This document shows positions 1-6,067 of a stretch of 8,665 bases of DNA, piece by piece. The notes beneath the pieces were generated by a model that was not told where the DNA came from, did not search any database, and worked only from the letters and a program-made list of their open reading frames with translations. Position numbers and translations under genes: made by a program. Within the stretch, counting starts at the first letter, position 1. The number at the start of each line of letters is the position of its first letter. Source of the DNA: Mycobacterium sp. (GTDB lineage Bacteria; Actinomycetota; Actinomycetes; Mycobacteriales; Mycobacteriaceae). The stretch lies in contig JAQTVU010000062.1 of NCBI GenBank assembly GCA_028706695.1, forward strand, positions 1 through 8,665, read 5' to 3'.

Positions 1-39
1 ACCGTCACCCTGAACGATGTCTTCGTTAAAACGCCCTAG
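1..39 (+). CDS. C-terminal end of an ABC-transporter ATP-binding protein (partial)
   Basis: The window starts inside a reading frame that gives TVTLNDVFVKTP and then a TAG stop at 37-39. The pattern T-L-x-D-V-F followed by a few residues is the usual C-terminal tail of drug- and lipid-export ABC ATPases (DrrA-like), which often end in PTLxDVFLxxTG. Only 12 residues are visible, so the Walker motifs and substrate cannot be judged. If the call is right, the rest of the gene lies to the left, and a permease may be encoded there or on another strand. The gene converges on the histidine phosphatase at 188-745. The family call is inferred from this short tail only. Confidence 0.42.
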   Translation, partial: TVTLNDVFVKTP

Positions 40-187
40 CCACAACGGGTTACGGGGCCTGACCGGAGGTATGCCGACGGGCATGCCGGCCCGGTCTCCC
101 CAAGCTGCCCGCAGTGACGCAACGCGGCGCGAACCGACACGTCGCGACGCCCGGCCGGCGCCGCGGCACGCCAGCCATCGGTGGAAG
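40..187. terminator. Convergent intergenic region with a candidate hairpin (61-96)
   Basis: These 148 bases separate the plus-strand ABC tail from the 3' end of the minus-strand phosphatase. A nested hairpin can be drawn: GACCGG at 61-66 pairs with CCGGTC at 91-96, and inside it ATGCC at 71-75 pairs with GGCAT at 80-84 around a 4-base loop. No T tract follows on either strand, which is common for mycobacterial ends. The terminator role is inferred from position and structure. I see no gene in this stretch. Confidence 0.25.
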
Positions 188-745
188 TCATTCGGCCACA
201 ACGTCATACCTGTCCACCCGCCAGGCTCCGTCGACCAGGCTGAGCTGGTTGTAGCATGCGGTTCGCTGACCGATCCGGTCCAGCGCCGGATCCAGCTGTA
301 CGAGCAGAGCTTTGTTGAACGCGTCGTGAGAAACCAAAACGACCGGCCCGCGGTGCAGTTCACCGACCAGCGCGAGGAATCCGCGCAGGGCACGGTCGGC
401 CAGCGCCTCCCGGCTTTCCACCCCCGGCGCCGAATCCAAGCTCCCGTACCGCTTTTCGACCTCGTCGCGGTGATGCCCGGTCACGGGCCCGTAGTCGCGA
501 TCGAGGAGCCGGTCATCGGGGGTGACCGGCGCGTCGGCGGCGGCGCCGATCGCCCGGGCCGTCGCGACCGCCCGCTGCAGGGGGCTGCAGAACACCGCCA
601 CCGGGCGGTGGTGGGCCAACGCGTCGGCGAGTCGGGCGACCTCGGCGATGCCGACGTCGTCCAGGGGCGGATCGCTGCGCCCACGCAGTCGCCGCTCCGC
701 GTTGAGCGCGGTACGCCCGTGCCGGGCCAGATAGACCCGGTTCAC
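188..745 (-). CDS. Histidine phosphatase superfamily protein (phosphoglycerate mutase-like)
   Basis: This 185-residue protein belongs to the histidine phosphatase (PGAM-like) superfamily, whose members remove phosphate from small molecules or proteins through a phosphohistidine intermediate. The signature YLARHGRT lies at residues 5-12, with catalytic His9 flanked by Arg8. Arg58 sits in FCSPLQRA, and the second histidine is His140 in VLVSHDAF. The general-acid position, where most members have Glu in a motif like REIDYG, reads LLDRDYG here with Asp82. At about 185 residues it fits the small cofactor-independent phosphatases rather than true phosphoglycerate mutases. I chose GTG at 745 because it overlaps the TGA of the upstream 17-codon ORF. 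GTG at 760 is in frame but has no visible ribosome site. The substrate cannot be read from the sequence. In mycobacteria this superfamily includes glucosyl-3-phosphoglycerate phosphatase and broad-specificity enzymes. Confidence 0.88.
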   Translation of the reverse strand: MNRVYLARHGRTALNAERRLRGRSDPPLDDVGIAEVARLADALAHHRPVAVFCSPLQRAVATARAIGAAADAPVTPDDRLLDRDYGPVTGHHRDEVEKRYGSLDSAPGVESREALADRALRGFLALVGELHRGPVVLVSHDAFNKALLVQLDPALDRIGQRTACYNQLSLVDGAWRVDRYDVVAE

Positions 746-795
746 CCCACCCGCGCCCACTGACTCTCCGACACGTCGAAATCTGCTGCAGCCAT
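742..795 (-). CDS. 17-residue leader ORF overlapping the phosphatase start
   Basis: ATG at 795-793 opens a 17-codon frame, MAAADFDVSESQWARVG, that stops with TGA at 744-742. Its start is preceded by an excellent Shine-Dalgarno sequence, GGAGGA at 808-803, with a 7-base spacer. The phosphatase GTG at 745-743 overlaps the stop as GTGA, which is the classic arrangement for translational coupling by termination and re-initiation. The phosphatase has no comparable ribosome site of its own, so ribosomes probably load here first. The peptide matches nothing I recognise and shows no run of a single amino acid that would suggest classical attenuation. Alternatives are a real micro-protein or a start-site artefact. 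The frame, overlap and ribosome site are seen directly; the coupling role is inferred. Confidence 0.5.
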   Translation of the reverse strand: MAAADFDVSESQWARVG

Positions 796-994
796 GTGAT
801 TTTCCTCCGCGCCGGTGGCTACCACGGGACGTGCATCGTGGCGGGCCCCGACGCCATCGTCAGGCGACATTCTCCACCATACGCACGCCGTGGGTAAGAT
901 CGGCGCACAGTGACGGACATCTTCGGCGAGTGCGGGGCTTTCCCGCCGATGGCGGCGGTGGAAACCCTTGCCCGTTAGCGTTCCAGGAGCCGAC
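796..994. promoter_or_regulatory. Divergent promoter region between phosphatase unit and DUF190 gene
   Basis: About 200 bases lie between the start of the minus-strand leader ORF and the plus-strand DUF190 gene, so promoters for both should be here. On the plus strand TAAGAT at 895-900 fits the mycobacterial -10 pattern TANNNT. On the minus strand TATGGT at 882-877 is a second candidate. Neither has a convincing -35 box. The two lie within 25 bases, so transcription in the two directions could interfere. This is based on hexamer matching alone. Confidence 0.25.
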
Positions 995-2074
995 GTGGAT
1001 GAAGATTGCCTGATGCTGAGCACCTACCTGGCCGAGCGTCGACGGACCGACGAGGGTTTCGTCTCCGACGTGCTGCTCGGCCTCTACGAACGACGCGGAG
1101 TTTCCTGTAGCGTCCTGCTGCGCGGTGTGGGTGGTTTCGGGACGGGCCGCCACTACCGCTCCGATCAGTCCCTGACACTGTCGGAGGACCCGCCCGTGCT
1201 GATCACGGCGGTGGACAGCAGGCCGGTTATCGAGGGCTTGCTCGACGACGTGCTTGCCGTGCAACAACGGGGCCTGGTCACCCTGGAGCGTGCGCGCCTG
1301 CTGCGCGGGGAAATCGGGCCGATCGAGCTAGCCGATAAGCTCCATGAAGCCGTCAAGTTGACGATCTACCTGGGCCGCAAGGAACGCGTCTACGGCGTTC
1401 CGGCCTACATCGCGATCTGCGACCTGATGCACCGGCGCCGCATCGCCGGTGCCTCGGTGTTCCTGGGTGTGGACGGCGTCGCCTACGGGCAACGGCGCCG
1501 CGCCCGGTTTTTCGCCCTCAACGCCGATGTGCCGATGATGGTCGTCGTCGTGGGGTCCGGCGAGCTCATCGGCCGGGTGTTGCCGGAACTCGGCGGTCTG
1601 CTCGAGCGCCCGATGATCACGCTCGAGCGGGTTCGCGTGTGCAAGCGGGACGGCGAGTTGCTCGAGCGACCGCACGCCTTGCCGCACGCCGACGAGCACG
1701 GCCTGCCGCTGTGGCAGAAGCTGTCGATCCACACCTCCGAATCGGCGCGTCGCGGCGGGGTGCCGATTCACCGCGCATTGGTCCAGCGGCTCTGGCGGCG
1801 CAAAACACCCGACGGCGCCACGGTGTTGCGCGGCATCTGGGGATTTCACGGCGATCATCCGCCCCACGGCGACAAGGTGTTCAGCCTAGGCCGTCGGGTC
1901 CCCGTCATCACCACCATCATCGACACCCCCGCCCACATCGCCGAATCCTTCGAGTTGGTCGACGAACTGACCCAGGAGGAGGGGCTGGTGACAAGCGAAA
2001 TGGTCCCGGCGTTGGTCTCGGACGAACGCGACGCCCGCCAGGGCCGGCCGGCGCTGGCCGACTACCGTTACTGA
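995..2074 (+). CDS. DUF190 protein with three tandem PII-like modules
   Basis: This 359-residue soluble protein consists of three successive DUF190 modules of about 100 residues, at roughly 6-102, 119-216 and 239-340. Each module starts with a strand like LMLSTYLAER, AVKLTIYLGRKE or WQKLSIHTSE, then a helix, then VLLRGVGGFG, VFLGVDGVAYG or VLRGIWGFHG. It continues with a strand before a helix (PPVLITAVDSR, VPMMVVVVGSGE, VPVITTIIDTP) and ends with LVTLERARL, MITLERVRV or LVTSEMVPA. DUF190 has a GlnB (PII)-like fold, is usually one module of about 100-120 residues, and is often found near CrcB fluoride channels. No crcB gene is visible in this window. I chose GTG at 995 because AGGAG at 985-989 stands 5 bases before it and the alignment to other DUF190 N-termini starts there. 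TTG at 968 and ATG at 1013 are weaker alternatives. A small-molecule sensing role is inferred from the fold; the ligand is unknown. Confidence 0.85.
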   Translation: MDEDCLMLSTYLAERRRTDEGFVSDVLLGLYERRGVSCSVLLRGVGGFGTGRHYRSDQSLTLSEDPPVLITAVDSRPVIEGLLDDVLAVQQRGLVTLERARLLRGEIGPIELADKLHEAVKLTIYLGRKERVYGVPAYIAICDLMHRRRIAGASVFLGVDGVAYGQRRRARFFALNADVPMMVVVVGSGELIGRVLPELGGLLERPMITLERVRVCKRDGELLERPHALPHADEHGLPLWQKLSIHTSESARRGGVPIHRALVQRLWRRKTPDGATVLRGIWGFHGDHPPHGDKVFSLGRRVPVITTIIDTPAHIAESFELVDELTQEEGLVTSEMVPALVSDERDARQGRPALADYRY

Positions 2075-2087
2075 GCCGCCGGCTCAG
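2071..2087. terminator. 17-base palindrome holding both stop codons of convergent genes
   Basis: CTGAGCC (2071-2077), GCC (2078-2080) and GGCTCAG (2081-2087) form a perfect 7-base-pair stem with a 3-base loop. The left arm holds the TGA of the DUF190 gene (2072-2074). The right arm holds the complement of the aldolase TGA (2084-2086). Because it is symmetrical it forms the same hairpin in both transcripts, so it is a likely bidirectional terminator or 3'-end stabiliser. No U tract follows on either side. Structure is seen; function is inferred. Confidence 0.5.
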
Positions 2088-2977
2088 CCGGCCATCGAGG
2101 CGTCGTAGATCGATTGGATCGCCCGGTCCAGGGTGGCGTTGAACTGCTCGTCGGACTGGTCGACCGAGAGGCCCTCGGTCAGCGCGCGGCTGAAGCTTGC
2201 GATCACCCCGGTGTTCTGGGCCAGCAGCTTGTTGGCCTCATCACGAGAGTAGCCACCGGAAAGCGCCAGCACCCGCATCACCTTGGGATGGTCGACGAGG
2301 GCGCGGTAGTGGTTGGCCTCGGTCGGCAGGCTCAGCTTGAGCATCACGCGCTGCCCGTCGGGCACGTGGTCGAGCTGTTTCGTGATCTCGTCGCGCAGGA
2401 TGTCCTCGGCCTGCGCCTTGTCGGAGATGGAGATGGTGACCTCGGGCTCGAGGATGGGCACCAAGCCGTGGCCGAGCACTTGGTGGGCGACCTCGAACTG
2501 CTGGGCCACCACCGCGGCGATGCCCTCACCGTTGGCGCCGCCGATCACCGATCGTTCCTTGGTCCCGAAGATTCCCTTTCCCACGGCCCGCTGCAGCAAC
2601 TCGTCCAGGCCCGGCACCGGCTTCATCAGCTGGACGCCGTTGGCCGCCTCGGCCAGTCCCTTGTCGATCTTGAGGATGGGCACCACACCCTTGGTGTCCC
2701 ACAGATAGGTGGGCGACGGTTTGCCTTCGATGTCGCGGTCCATCGTCTGTTCGAACAGGATCGCGGCCAGCACCCGGTCGCCGGTGAAGGCCGGGGAGGT
2801 GATGATCCGCGACCGCATCTGGTGAATGAGGTCGAACATCTGCTCCTCGGAGGAGTAGGCGTCGGCTTGAATTCCGTACTGGCGCAGCGCTTTCGGAGTC
2901 GAGCCACCGCTCTGGTCGAGCGCTGCGACAAAACCCTTGCCCGACGTCAGCCGGTCCGCTTGCTGCTGGTTCGGCAT
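2084..2977 (-). CDS. Class I fructose-bisphosphate aldolase (EC 4.1.2.13)
   Basis: This 297-residue enzyme should cleave fructose 1,6-bisphosphate to dihydroxyacetone phosphate and glyceraldehyde 3-phosphate, and run the reverse in gluconeogenesis, through a lysine Schiff base without a metal. The landmarks match class I aldolases. These are LDQSGGSTPKAL at 20-31 (equivalent to the animal DESTGS segment), LKIDKG at 102-107, GTKERSV at 138-144, PILEPEV at 174-180, MLKLSLPT at 212-219 with Lys214 as the likely Schiff-base residue, the phosphate-binding SGGYSRDEA at 240-248, and SFSRALTEG at 261-269. Its length matches the bacterial class I family of about 295 residues. I chose ATG at 2977 because GGAGAG at 2987-2982 lies 4 bases upstream; an in-frame extension to 3022 has no such site. 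Mycobacteria usually rely on the zinc class II enzyme, so this may be a second, metal-independent aldolase. Confidence 0.93.
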   Translation of the reverse strand: MPNQQQADRLTSGKGFVAALDQSGGSTPKALRQYGIQADAYSSEEQMFDLIHQMRSRIITSPAFTGDRVLAAILFEQTMDRDIEGKPSPTYLWDTKGVVPILKIDKGLAEAANGVQLMKPVPGLDELLQRAVGKGIFGTKERSVIGGANGEGIAAVVAQQFEVAHQVLGHGLVPILEPEVTISISDKAQAEDILRDEITKQLDHVPDGQRVMLKLSLPTEANHYRALVDHPKVMRVLALSGGYSRDEANKLLAQNTGVIASFSRALTEGLSVDQSDEQFNATLDRAIQSIYDASMAG

Positions 2978-3035
2978 GGAACTCTCCACTCCCTCGTGGT
3001 CGGTCGCGCCCATCCGTGGCACGGCACGAGCGGGC

Positions 3036-3048
3036 CCTGCCGATCATA
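3036..3048 (-). promoter_or_regulatory. Candidate promoter of the aldolase gene
   Basis: On the minus strand TATGAT (3048-3043) differs from the TATAAT consensus at one base and is followed by a suitable start zone near 3036. That would give a 5' untranslated region of about 59 bases before ATG 2977. No good -35 box is visible 16-19 bases upstream, which is frequent in mycobacterial promoters. This supports transcription of the aldolase separately from the exchanger behind it. Prediction from the hexamer only. Confidence 0.38.
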
Positions 3049-3132
3049 TTCGCCGCTGTCCACGGCACTGCCAGGCAGGTCGTCTGTTCTCGGGTTTCGC
3101 CCCGCCGAGCCCTGTAGAGCCCCTGCCGTGAT

Positions 3133-3151
3133 GCGTTAGCCCGGCGTTAGC
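3133..3151. repeat. 8-base direct repeat with 11-base period
   Basis: GCGTTAGC occurs at 3133-3140 and again at 3144-3151, separated by CCG. The second copy covers the stop codon of the cation exchanger (3147-3149 on the minus strand). The 11-base period is about one helical turn, so it could be a regulator site upstream of the aldolase, but it may also be chance. No regulator can be named. Confidence 0.25.
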
Positions 3152-4451
3152 GCGCCACCCCGTGATCCGGGACCGGTTCAGGGGGCTGGCCGCCATGGTT
3201 TCGGGCCCTGTCCCCAGCAAAAAACGGCGCCCGGATGGTGGCGGCCAGGTGGCGGCGGTTGATCACCAGCCCGCAGACGGCTACGGCGGTGTAGACGCCG
3301 CACAGCAGCAGCCGTCCGTGCGTTGAGGCGATCGGGAACTGCACGACGAACAGCCCGAGCAGCGCCCAGGCGGTGGCCCGGTGGAAACGCAGCGCCAGGA
3401 TCAGCGCCACCCCCATCATGGTCTGGGTGGCGGTGAGCAGCACCTCCTCAACCTGGCGGGGGTCAAGCCGCAGGCAGAAGCCGCCACCGCCCAACAGATG
3501 GGCGACCGGCAAGGACCCGATCAGCAGCGTCCACTGGTTCACCTTGGAGGAGATGAGGGTGGCGATGGCCATCGTGCCGTTGCCGCGGGCGGCGAGAATG
3601 GTGGCGATGACGAACTCCGGGGCTTCAGAAGCCAGCGGCGCCAGCCACTGGACCAGCAGAAAGCGGTCGATGCCGAGTTCGGTGCCGGCGGCAACCAGGT
3701 TGTCGGCGAACGGCTTGGCGCACAGCAGAACCACCACGCCGGAGATCGTGAACAGACCGATGACGGTACCGCGCCGCCGCCGCTGCGGCAGGTGGCCGAT
3801 GGCCGCGGCGGTACCGATCAGGGCGGGTTCCTCCACGTCGCCGCGGCTGACCCGGTACAGGTAGAAGCCGAACCAGGCCAATAGCGTCAGCCCGAGCGCC
3901 AGGTGGATCTGTGAGCTGGCCGGGATCGTGAACGCCAATACGCCGGCGATCAACAAGAAGCCGAGTTCCACGCGATTCGCCGGTCGCAGCGCAACACCGG
4001 AGGGTGTGTCCCGGCCGCCCCGGCGCGCTGCGACGATGCTCACCAGCACCACGACGGGCCAGCCGAGGCCCATCAGCAGCCGGTTGGACCCGGTCATGTT
4101 GGCGGCCGCGTACTGCGTGTAATCCGGATGGTGGCCGGAGACGTACGCGTAATAGAGGTCGACGGCGTATTCGGGCAGTACCGCGATCAGCGCCAGCACC
4201 GCGGTCGCCAGCCCGCCGGAGACATCGATCTGCGCGGCTTCGGCGGCCCAGGCCAGTAAGAAGCTTGCCGCCACGACCGCGGCGCCGCAGATCAGCAGGG
4301 CGGCTGACGGATCGAGGTGCAAGCCGGCCATGCGGACCACGGCCGCCGGGGCGATGAACATTGAGGTGATCAACGCCGAGCGGGTCAGGGCGCGCCGCCG
4401 CGAGCGCACGGCCGTCGACGCCGGGGCCACGGGCCCGTCGGTGGCGAGCAT
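3147..4451 (-). CDS. CaCA-family cation exchanger (sodium/calcium or cation/proton antiporter)
   Basis: This integral membrane protein of 434-436 residues shows the two inverted alpha repeats of Ca2+/cation antiporters. Numbered from the ATG at 4457, repeat 1 runs from about 84 to 130 with LPEYAVD at 94-100 (Glu96) and AANMTGSN at 118-125. Repeat 2 runs from about 268 to 312 with LASEAPEF at 275-282 (Glu281) and ISSKVNQW at 302-309. Around ten hydrophobic segments can be seen. A charged loop at about 202-230 separates the halves, and a Pro-rich hydrophilic tail follows residue 405. It is expected to exchange a cation across the plasma membrane. The ion cannot be named, because the second repeat has Lys305 where the GSN asparagine is normally found. 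ATG 4451 is preferred because AAGGA at 4461-4457 stands 5 bases before it; ATG 4457 overlaps that site. The gene points toward the aldolase but has its own likely promoter. Confidence 0.85.
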   Translation of the reverse strand: MLATDGPVAPASTAVRSRRRALTRSALITSMFIAPAAVVRMAGLHLDPSAALLICGAAVVAASFLLAWAAEAAQIDVSGGLATAVLALIAVLPEYAVDLYYAYVSGHHPDYTQYAAANMTGSNRLLMGLGWPVVVLVSIVAARRGGRDTPSGVALRPANRVELGFLLIAGVLAFTIPASSQIHLALGLTLLAWFGFYLYRVSRGDVEEPALIGTAAAIGHLPQRRRRGTVIGLFTISGVVVLLCAKPFADNLVAAGTELGIDRFLLVQWLAPLASEAPEFVIATILAARGNGTMAIATLISSKVNQWTLLIGSLPVAHLLGGGGFCLRLDPRQVEEVLLTATQTMMGVALILALRFHRATAWALLGLFVVQFPIASTHGRLLLCGVYTAVAVCGLVINRRHLAATIRAPFFAGDRARNHGGQPPEPVPDHGVAR

Positions 4452-4527
4452 CGTCATCCTTCAACTCATCGCAGGTGGCGACCGTCGGCAACGGGTTCGG
4501 CTAGCGGCCGTAGCGGAAACAGCGCTT

Positions 4528-4557
4528 AGGCTACCCTTCGGACGCCGGCGTCAGCAA
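4528..4557 (-). promoter_or_regulatory. Candidate promoter of the cation exchanger
   Basis: On the minus strand TTGCTG (4557-4552) and TAGCCT (4533-4528) are separated by 18 bases and resemble -35 and -10 boxes of a housekeeping sigma factor. The start would fall near 4521, about 70 bases before ATG 4451. Evidence is the spacing and hexamers only. Confidence 0.33.
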
Positions 4558-4722
4558 CGCGGTCGCAGAACTTTTGCGACGGCGTGTGTGGTATTCCTGC
4601 AAGGCAATCCAAAAGTTCGGCGACCCGCATATCAAAATTTGGCAAACCCCGCCGCGGAACCACGGATCGTCGACATCGTCAACATCGTCGATATCGTCGA
4701 TAACCAAGTCCTTATCCGCCAT
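4531..4722 (-). CDS. Doubtful 63-residue ORF with acidic Asp repeat
   Basis: ATG at 4722 opens a 63-codon frame that begins MADKDLVIDDIDDVDDVDD and continues with a hydrophobic stretch, GGVCQILICGSPNFWIALQ, and a basic patch HTRRRK. The acidic part is encoded by a 9-base tandem repeat. There is no convincing ribosome site, the region is less GC-rich than its neighbours, and the stop codon lies inside the candidate -10 box of the exchanger promoter. I do not recognise it. It could be a small lineage-specific protein, or simply non-coding upstream sequence in which the repeat keeps the frame open. Confidence 0.2.
   Translation of the reverse strand: MADKDLVIDDIDDVDDVDDPWFRGGVCQILICGSPNFWIALQEYHTRRRKSSATALLTPASEG
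4666..4702. repeat. Short 9-base tandem repeat (about 4 units)
   Basis: ATCGTC at 4666-4671 is followed by GACATCGTC (4672-4680), AACATCGTC (4681-4689), GATATCGTC (4690-4698) and a partial GATA. The units differ only at positions 1 and 3. Read on the minus strand the repeat encodes alternating Ile/Val-Asp-Asp triplets. It lies about 215-250 bases upstream of the exchanger start codon. Copy number may vary between strains; that is inference. Confidence 0.55.
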
Positions 4723-5247
4723 GTCCGATACGACGCGTTGCCGGTGCCGACGGTTCCGCCGCCCACGCACCGCTCTGCCGGGGTGGTCGCACCGCATGAC
4801 CGCGCTGGCGCGGGCGATCCGGGCGGTCGCCACGTTGGACAACTACGAGATTTCGAGCCCGGCACGCCACATTCTCGACCAGCTACTCGTCGAGTTCACC
4901 ACCATCGGGTTTCTCTGCGACGGCAACCCGGTCGCTACAAACGTCCCGTCGCGACCGTTGCCGCACCGGTTTCCACTGTGGACACGTCGCGCTGACGATA
5001 GCCTGCACCGGCTGCACCCGCTGTGCCGGCGCAGCATGCGGCCGATACAGCTCATCGGGACGAAGCTCAGCGAGGAGCAATCGTCGATCAGCGCTGCCGC
5101 CATGGATCGCGGATCAGCGAATCCGCTTGCGGCAGCGGTGTTGTGCACAACGCCGACGGCGTGGCGGGCCGTTGAGGTCGCGCGCGTCGTTCGGCCGGCG
5201 CGCGTCGCCTTGCGCCGTTTGCTGCCCGACCTGAATGATCGGGGTCC

Positions 5248-6012
5248 ATGTGCAAAGGGCGCGGCGTCAACCGGTGGGAGCTGGTTGCCTGCGGGTTCTG
5301 TGGGCACATCACCTATGCGCCCGACGACCAGGTCCTCGCGGAGCGGCTCAGCGGCGACACCGGTCTGGGGCGAGTGTGGCGCTGTCTGCGTTGCGCGGAA
5401 TTCGTCCTCGGCGAGCCAGACCGTCACGGCCGCGCGGCCGACGCTCCGACGATCTTGCGCGGCAAGGCATTACGGCAAGCAACCATCGTCCGGGCGATCG
5501 GGTTGGAGCGTTTGGTCCGGGCGGTGCTGATCGGGCTGGCGGCCTATGCGGTGTGGAGGTTCCACGGGGCGCGTGGGTCCATCCAGGCTACCCTTGACCG
5601 TGACCTGCCGCTGTTGCGCGCCAGCGGTTTCCGGGTCGACCAGATGACCGCGGTGCATGAGCTGGAAAAGGCGCTGGCGGTGAAACCGTCCACCCTTACC
5701 CTGCTGGCCGTGGCCCTGGTCGCCTATGCGCTGGTGGAGATCGTCGAAGGCGTGGGCCTGTGGTTGCTCAAACGCTGGGGCGAGTATTTCGCGGTGGTGG
5801 CCACCTCGGTGTTTTTGCCGTTGGAGATCTATGACCTGACCAAGGGCGTCACCATGACCCGGGTGGTCACCTTCACCGTCAATGTGGCCGCGGTGGTCTA
5901 CCTGCTGTTCTCGAAGCGGTTGTTCGGTCTGCGCGGCGGCCGCGACGCCTACGAGCAGGAGCGGCGCGGCGAGCAGCTCCTCGACATCGAGAGGGCCACC
6001 GGCGGGGGCTGA
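5248..6012 (+). CDS. DUF2127 family membrane protein with N-terminal zinc ribbon
   Basis: This 254-residue protein has two parts. The first 50 residues contain CGFC (Cys15 and Cys18) and CLRC (Cys46 and Cys49), a four-cysteine zinc ribbon. Residues from about 86 to 225 form a membrane domain with hydrophobic segments near 88-104, 149-171, 177-196 and 205-222, matching the DUF2127 pattern (for example LVEIVEGVGLWLLKRWGEYF at 162-181 and FLPLEIYDLTKG at 189-200). A loop at 105-147 probably lies outside the membrane core. The function of DUF2127 is not established. The C-terminal tail is charged and probably cytosolic. ATG 5248 is the first start after an in-frame TGA at 5236-5238, so the N-terminus is well fixed, though the ribosome site (GGGG) is weak. 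The zinc-ribbon fusion seems unusual. The next gene, 55 bases on, encodes a zinc-ribbon thioredoxin. Confidence 0.8.
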   Translation: MCKGRGVNRWELVACGFCGHITYAPDDQVLAERLSGDTGLGRVWRCLRCAEFVLGEPDRHGRAADAPTILRGKALRQATIVRAIGLERLVRAVLIGLAAYAVWRFHGARGSIQATLDRDLPLLRASGFRVDQMTAVHELEKALAVKPSTLTLLAVALVAYALVEIVEGVGLWLLKRWGEYFAVVATSVFLPLEIYDLTKGVTMTRVVTFTVNVAAVVYLLFSKRLFGLRGGRDAYEQERRGEQLLDIERATGGG

Positions 6013-6027
6013 GGCGGGGGCGCAAAC

Positions 6028-6033
6028 TACACT
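6028..6033 (+). promoter_or_regulatory. Weak -10 candidate ahead of the thioredoxin gene
   Basis: TACACT fits the TANNNT -10 pattern and lies 35 bases before the ATG at 6068, in the short gap after the DUF2127 stop. No -35 box is seen. It could give the thioredoxin its own transcript in addition to read-through from the DUF2127 gene. Low certainty. Confidence 0.2.
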
Positions 6034-6067
6034 GCACCAGCGTTGGCTTCGTGATGGGATCGTCGGC

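Larger units (their letters stand above)
4458..5247. other. Gap of about 790 bases between divergent exchanger and DUF2127 genes
   Basis: This stretch holds the exchanger promoter candidate, the 9-base tandem repeat and the doubtful minus-strand ORF described separately. On the plus strand a frame from ATG 4798 gives a protein-like start, MTALARAIRAVATLDNYEIS, and then VEFTTIGFLCDG, with good third-position GC up to about 4925. After that the composition becomes basic and irregular. The frame stays open until 5530, deep inside the DUF2127 gene, so it is not an intact gene as it stands. It may be a decayed gene remnant. I see no RNA gene or mobile element here. Confidence 0.4.

Noticed and set aside
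17..763. Plus-strand open frame of 248 codons at the window start
   Set aside because: It is antisense to the histidine phosphatase, has a basic low-complexity composition and no family motif, while the minus strand has all catalytic residues of a known superfamily.
2114..3139. Plus-strand open frame of 341 codons
   Set aside because: It is the mirror of the class I aldolase, which shows every expected active-site segment on the minus strand. The open frame follows from GC-rich codon use.
4666..4702. CRISPR-like array
   Set aside because: The units are only 9 bases with no spacers, and no cas gene is present. It is a simple tandem repeat.
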